DNA from: Methylococcaceae bacterium
GTDB lineage: Bacteria; Pseudomonadota; Gammaproteobacteria; Methylococcales; Methylomonadaceae
Direction of reading: 5' to 3'
Length of the DNA stretch: 6,113 nucleotides
NCBI GenBank assembly: GCA_030618325.1
Contig: JAUXDP010000192.1
Location: 1 to 6,113, forward strand
Both the position numbers and the translations under genes were made by a program. Of the stretch, positions 6,044 through 6,113 are shown in pieces (position 1 is the first letter of the stretch; each line of letters opens with the position of its first letter). A model generated the notes under the pieces. That model ran no database searches. It had not been told where the DNA came from and saw only the letters and a program-made list of their open reading frames with translations.

Positions 6044-6066
6044 AAAAATGTATGATCAAACGATCA
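6044..6066 (-). terminator. Weak candidate terminator of the tRNA-Leu transcript
   Basis: Read on the - strand, TGATC-GTTT-GATCA (6066-6053) forms a 5-bp stem followed by TACATTTTT, about 10 bases beyond the tRNA CCA end. The stem is short and AT-rich, so termination may be inefficient. Confidence 0.35.
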
Positions 6067-6075
6067 AATACCCGT

Positions 6076-6113
6076 TGGTGCCGAGGAGAGGACTTGAACC
6101 TCCACGGGGTTGC
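6076..6113 (-). tRNA. tRNA-Leu, 3' part (cut by the window end)
   Basis: On the - strand the sequence reads the end of a variable arm (GCAACCCCGTG), then a T arm with stem GGAGG/CCTCT and loop TTCAAGT, then the acceptor strand CCTCGGC, discriminator A and encoded CCA ending at 6076. The acceptor half CCTCGGC-A-CCA and the long variable arm point to a class II tRNA, and the discriminator A with this acceptor fits tRNA-Leu (5' end expected GCCGAGG) rather than tRNA-Ser. The anticodon lies outside the window, so the isoacceptor is not known. Confidence 0.85.

Overview
This window looks like a piece of a moderately AT-rich gammaproteobacterial chromosome. The reasons are a secreted HAF-repeat protein with a dockerin-like tail of a kind I associate with environmental gammaproteobacteria such as methanotrophs and sulfur oxidisers, a RAYT-type transposase, a vapBC module and a tRNA-Leu with encoded CCA. 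I cannot name the genus from sequence alone.

Layout, left to right. Positions 1-394 hold the C-terminal part of a broken REP-associated tyrosine (Y1) transposase on the + strand. It is met head-on by the N-terminal third of a DDE-type insertion-sequence transposase on the - strand (417-745). Both fragments carry a one-base change in an A-rich run that shifts the frame. After a gene-free AT-rich stretch comes a 589-residue exported protein (956-2725): signal peptide, HAF repeats, a beta-rich region and a dockerin-like calcium-binding pair. Its last codons and stop lie in what looks like the tip of an IS21-type element, seen as two 22-bp tandem repeats. Directly after it, 2790-2890 holds three hairpins that look like an orphan right end of an IS200/IS605-type element.

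A promoter then leads into a compact two-gene operon, a short-chain-dehydrogenase-type L-threonine 3-dehydrogenase and a 2-amino-3-ketobutyrate CoA-ligase-like PLP enzyme. Together these would turn threonine plus CoA into glycine plus acetyl-CoA, with NADH formed. Next is a vapBC toxin-antitoxin pair with a near-consensus promoter set between two inverted repeats and an ATGA overlap between the genes. The window ends inside a tRNA-Leu gene on the - strand, of which only the 3' part is visible.

Two ordinary modules (threonine catabolism and a toxin-antitoxin pair) therefore sit beside a scrapyard of at least four different mobile-element remnants. I see no wholly new system. The most unusual items are the capture of an insertion-sequence tip as the C-terminus of the dockerin protein, the orphan IS200/IS605-like structured segment, and the symmetric operator-like layout upstream of vapBC.
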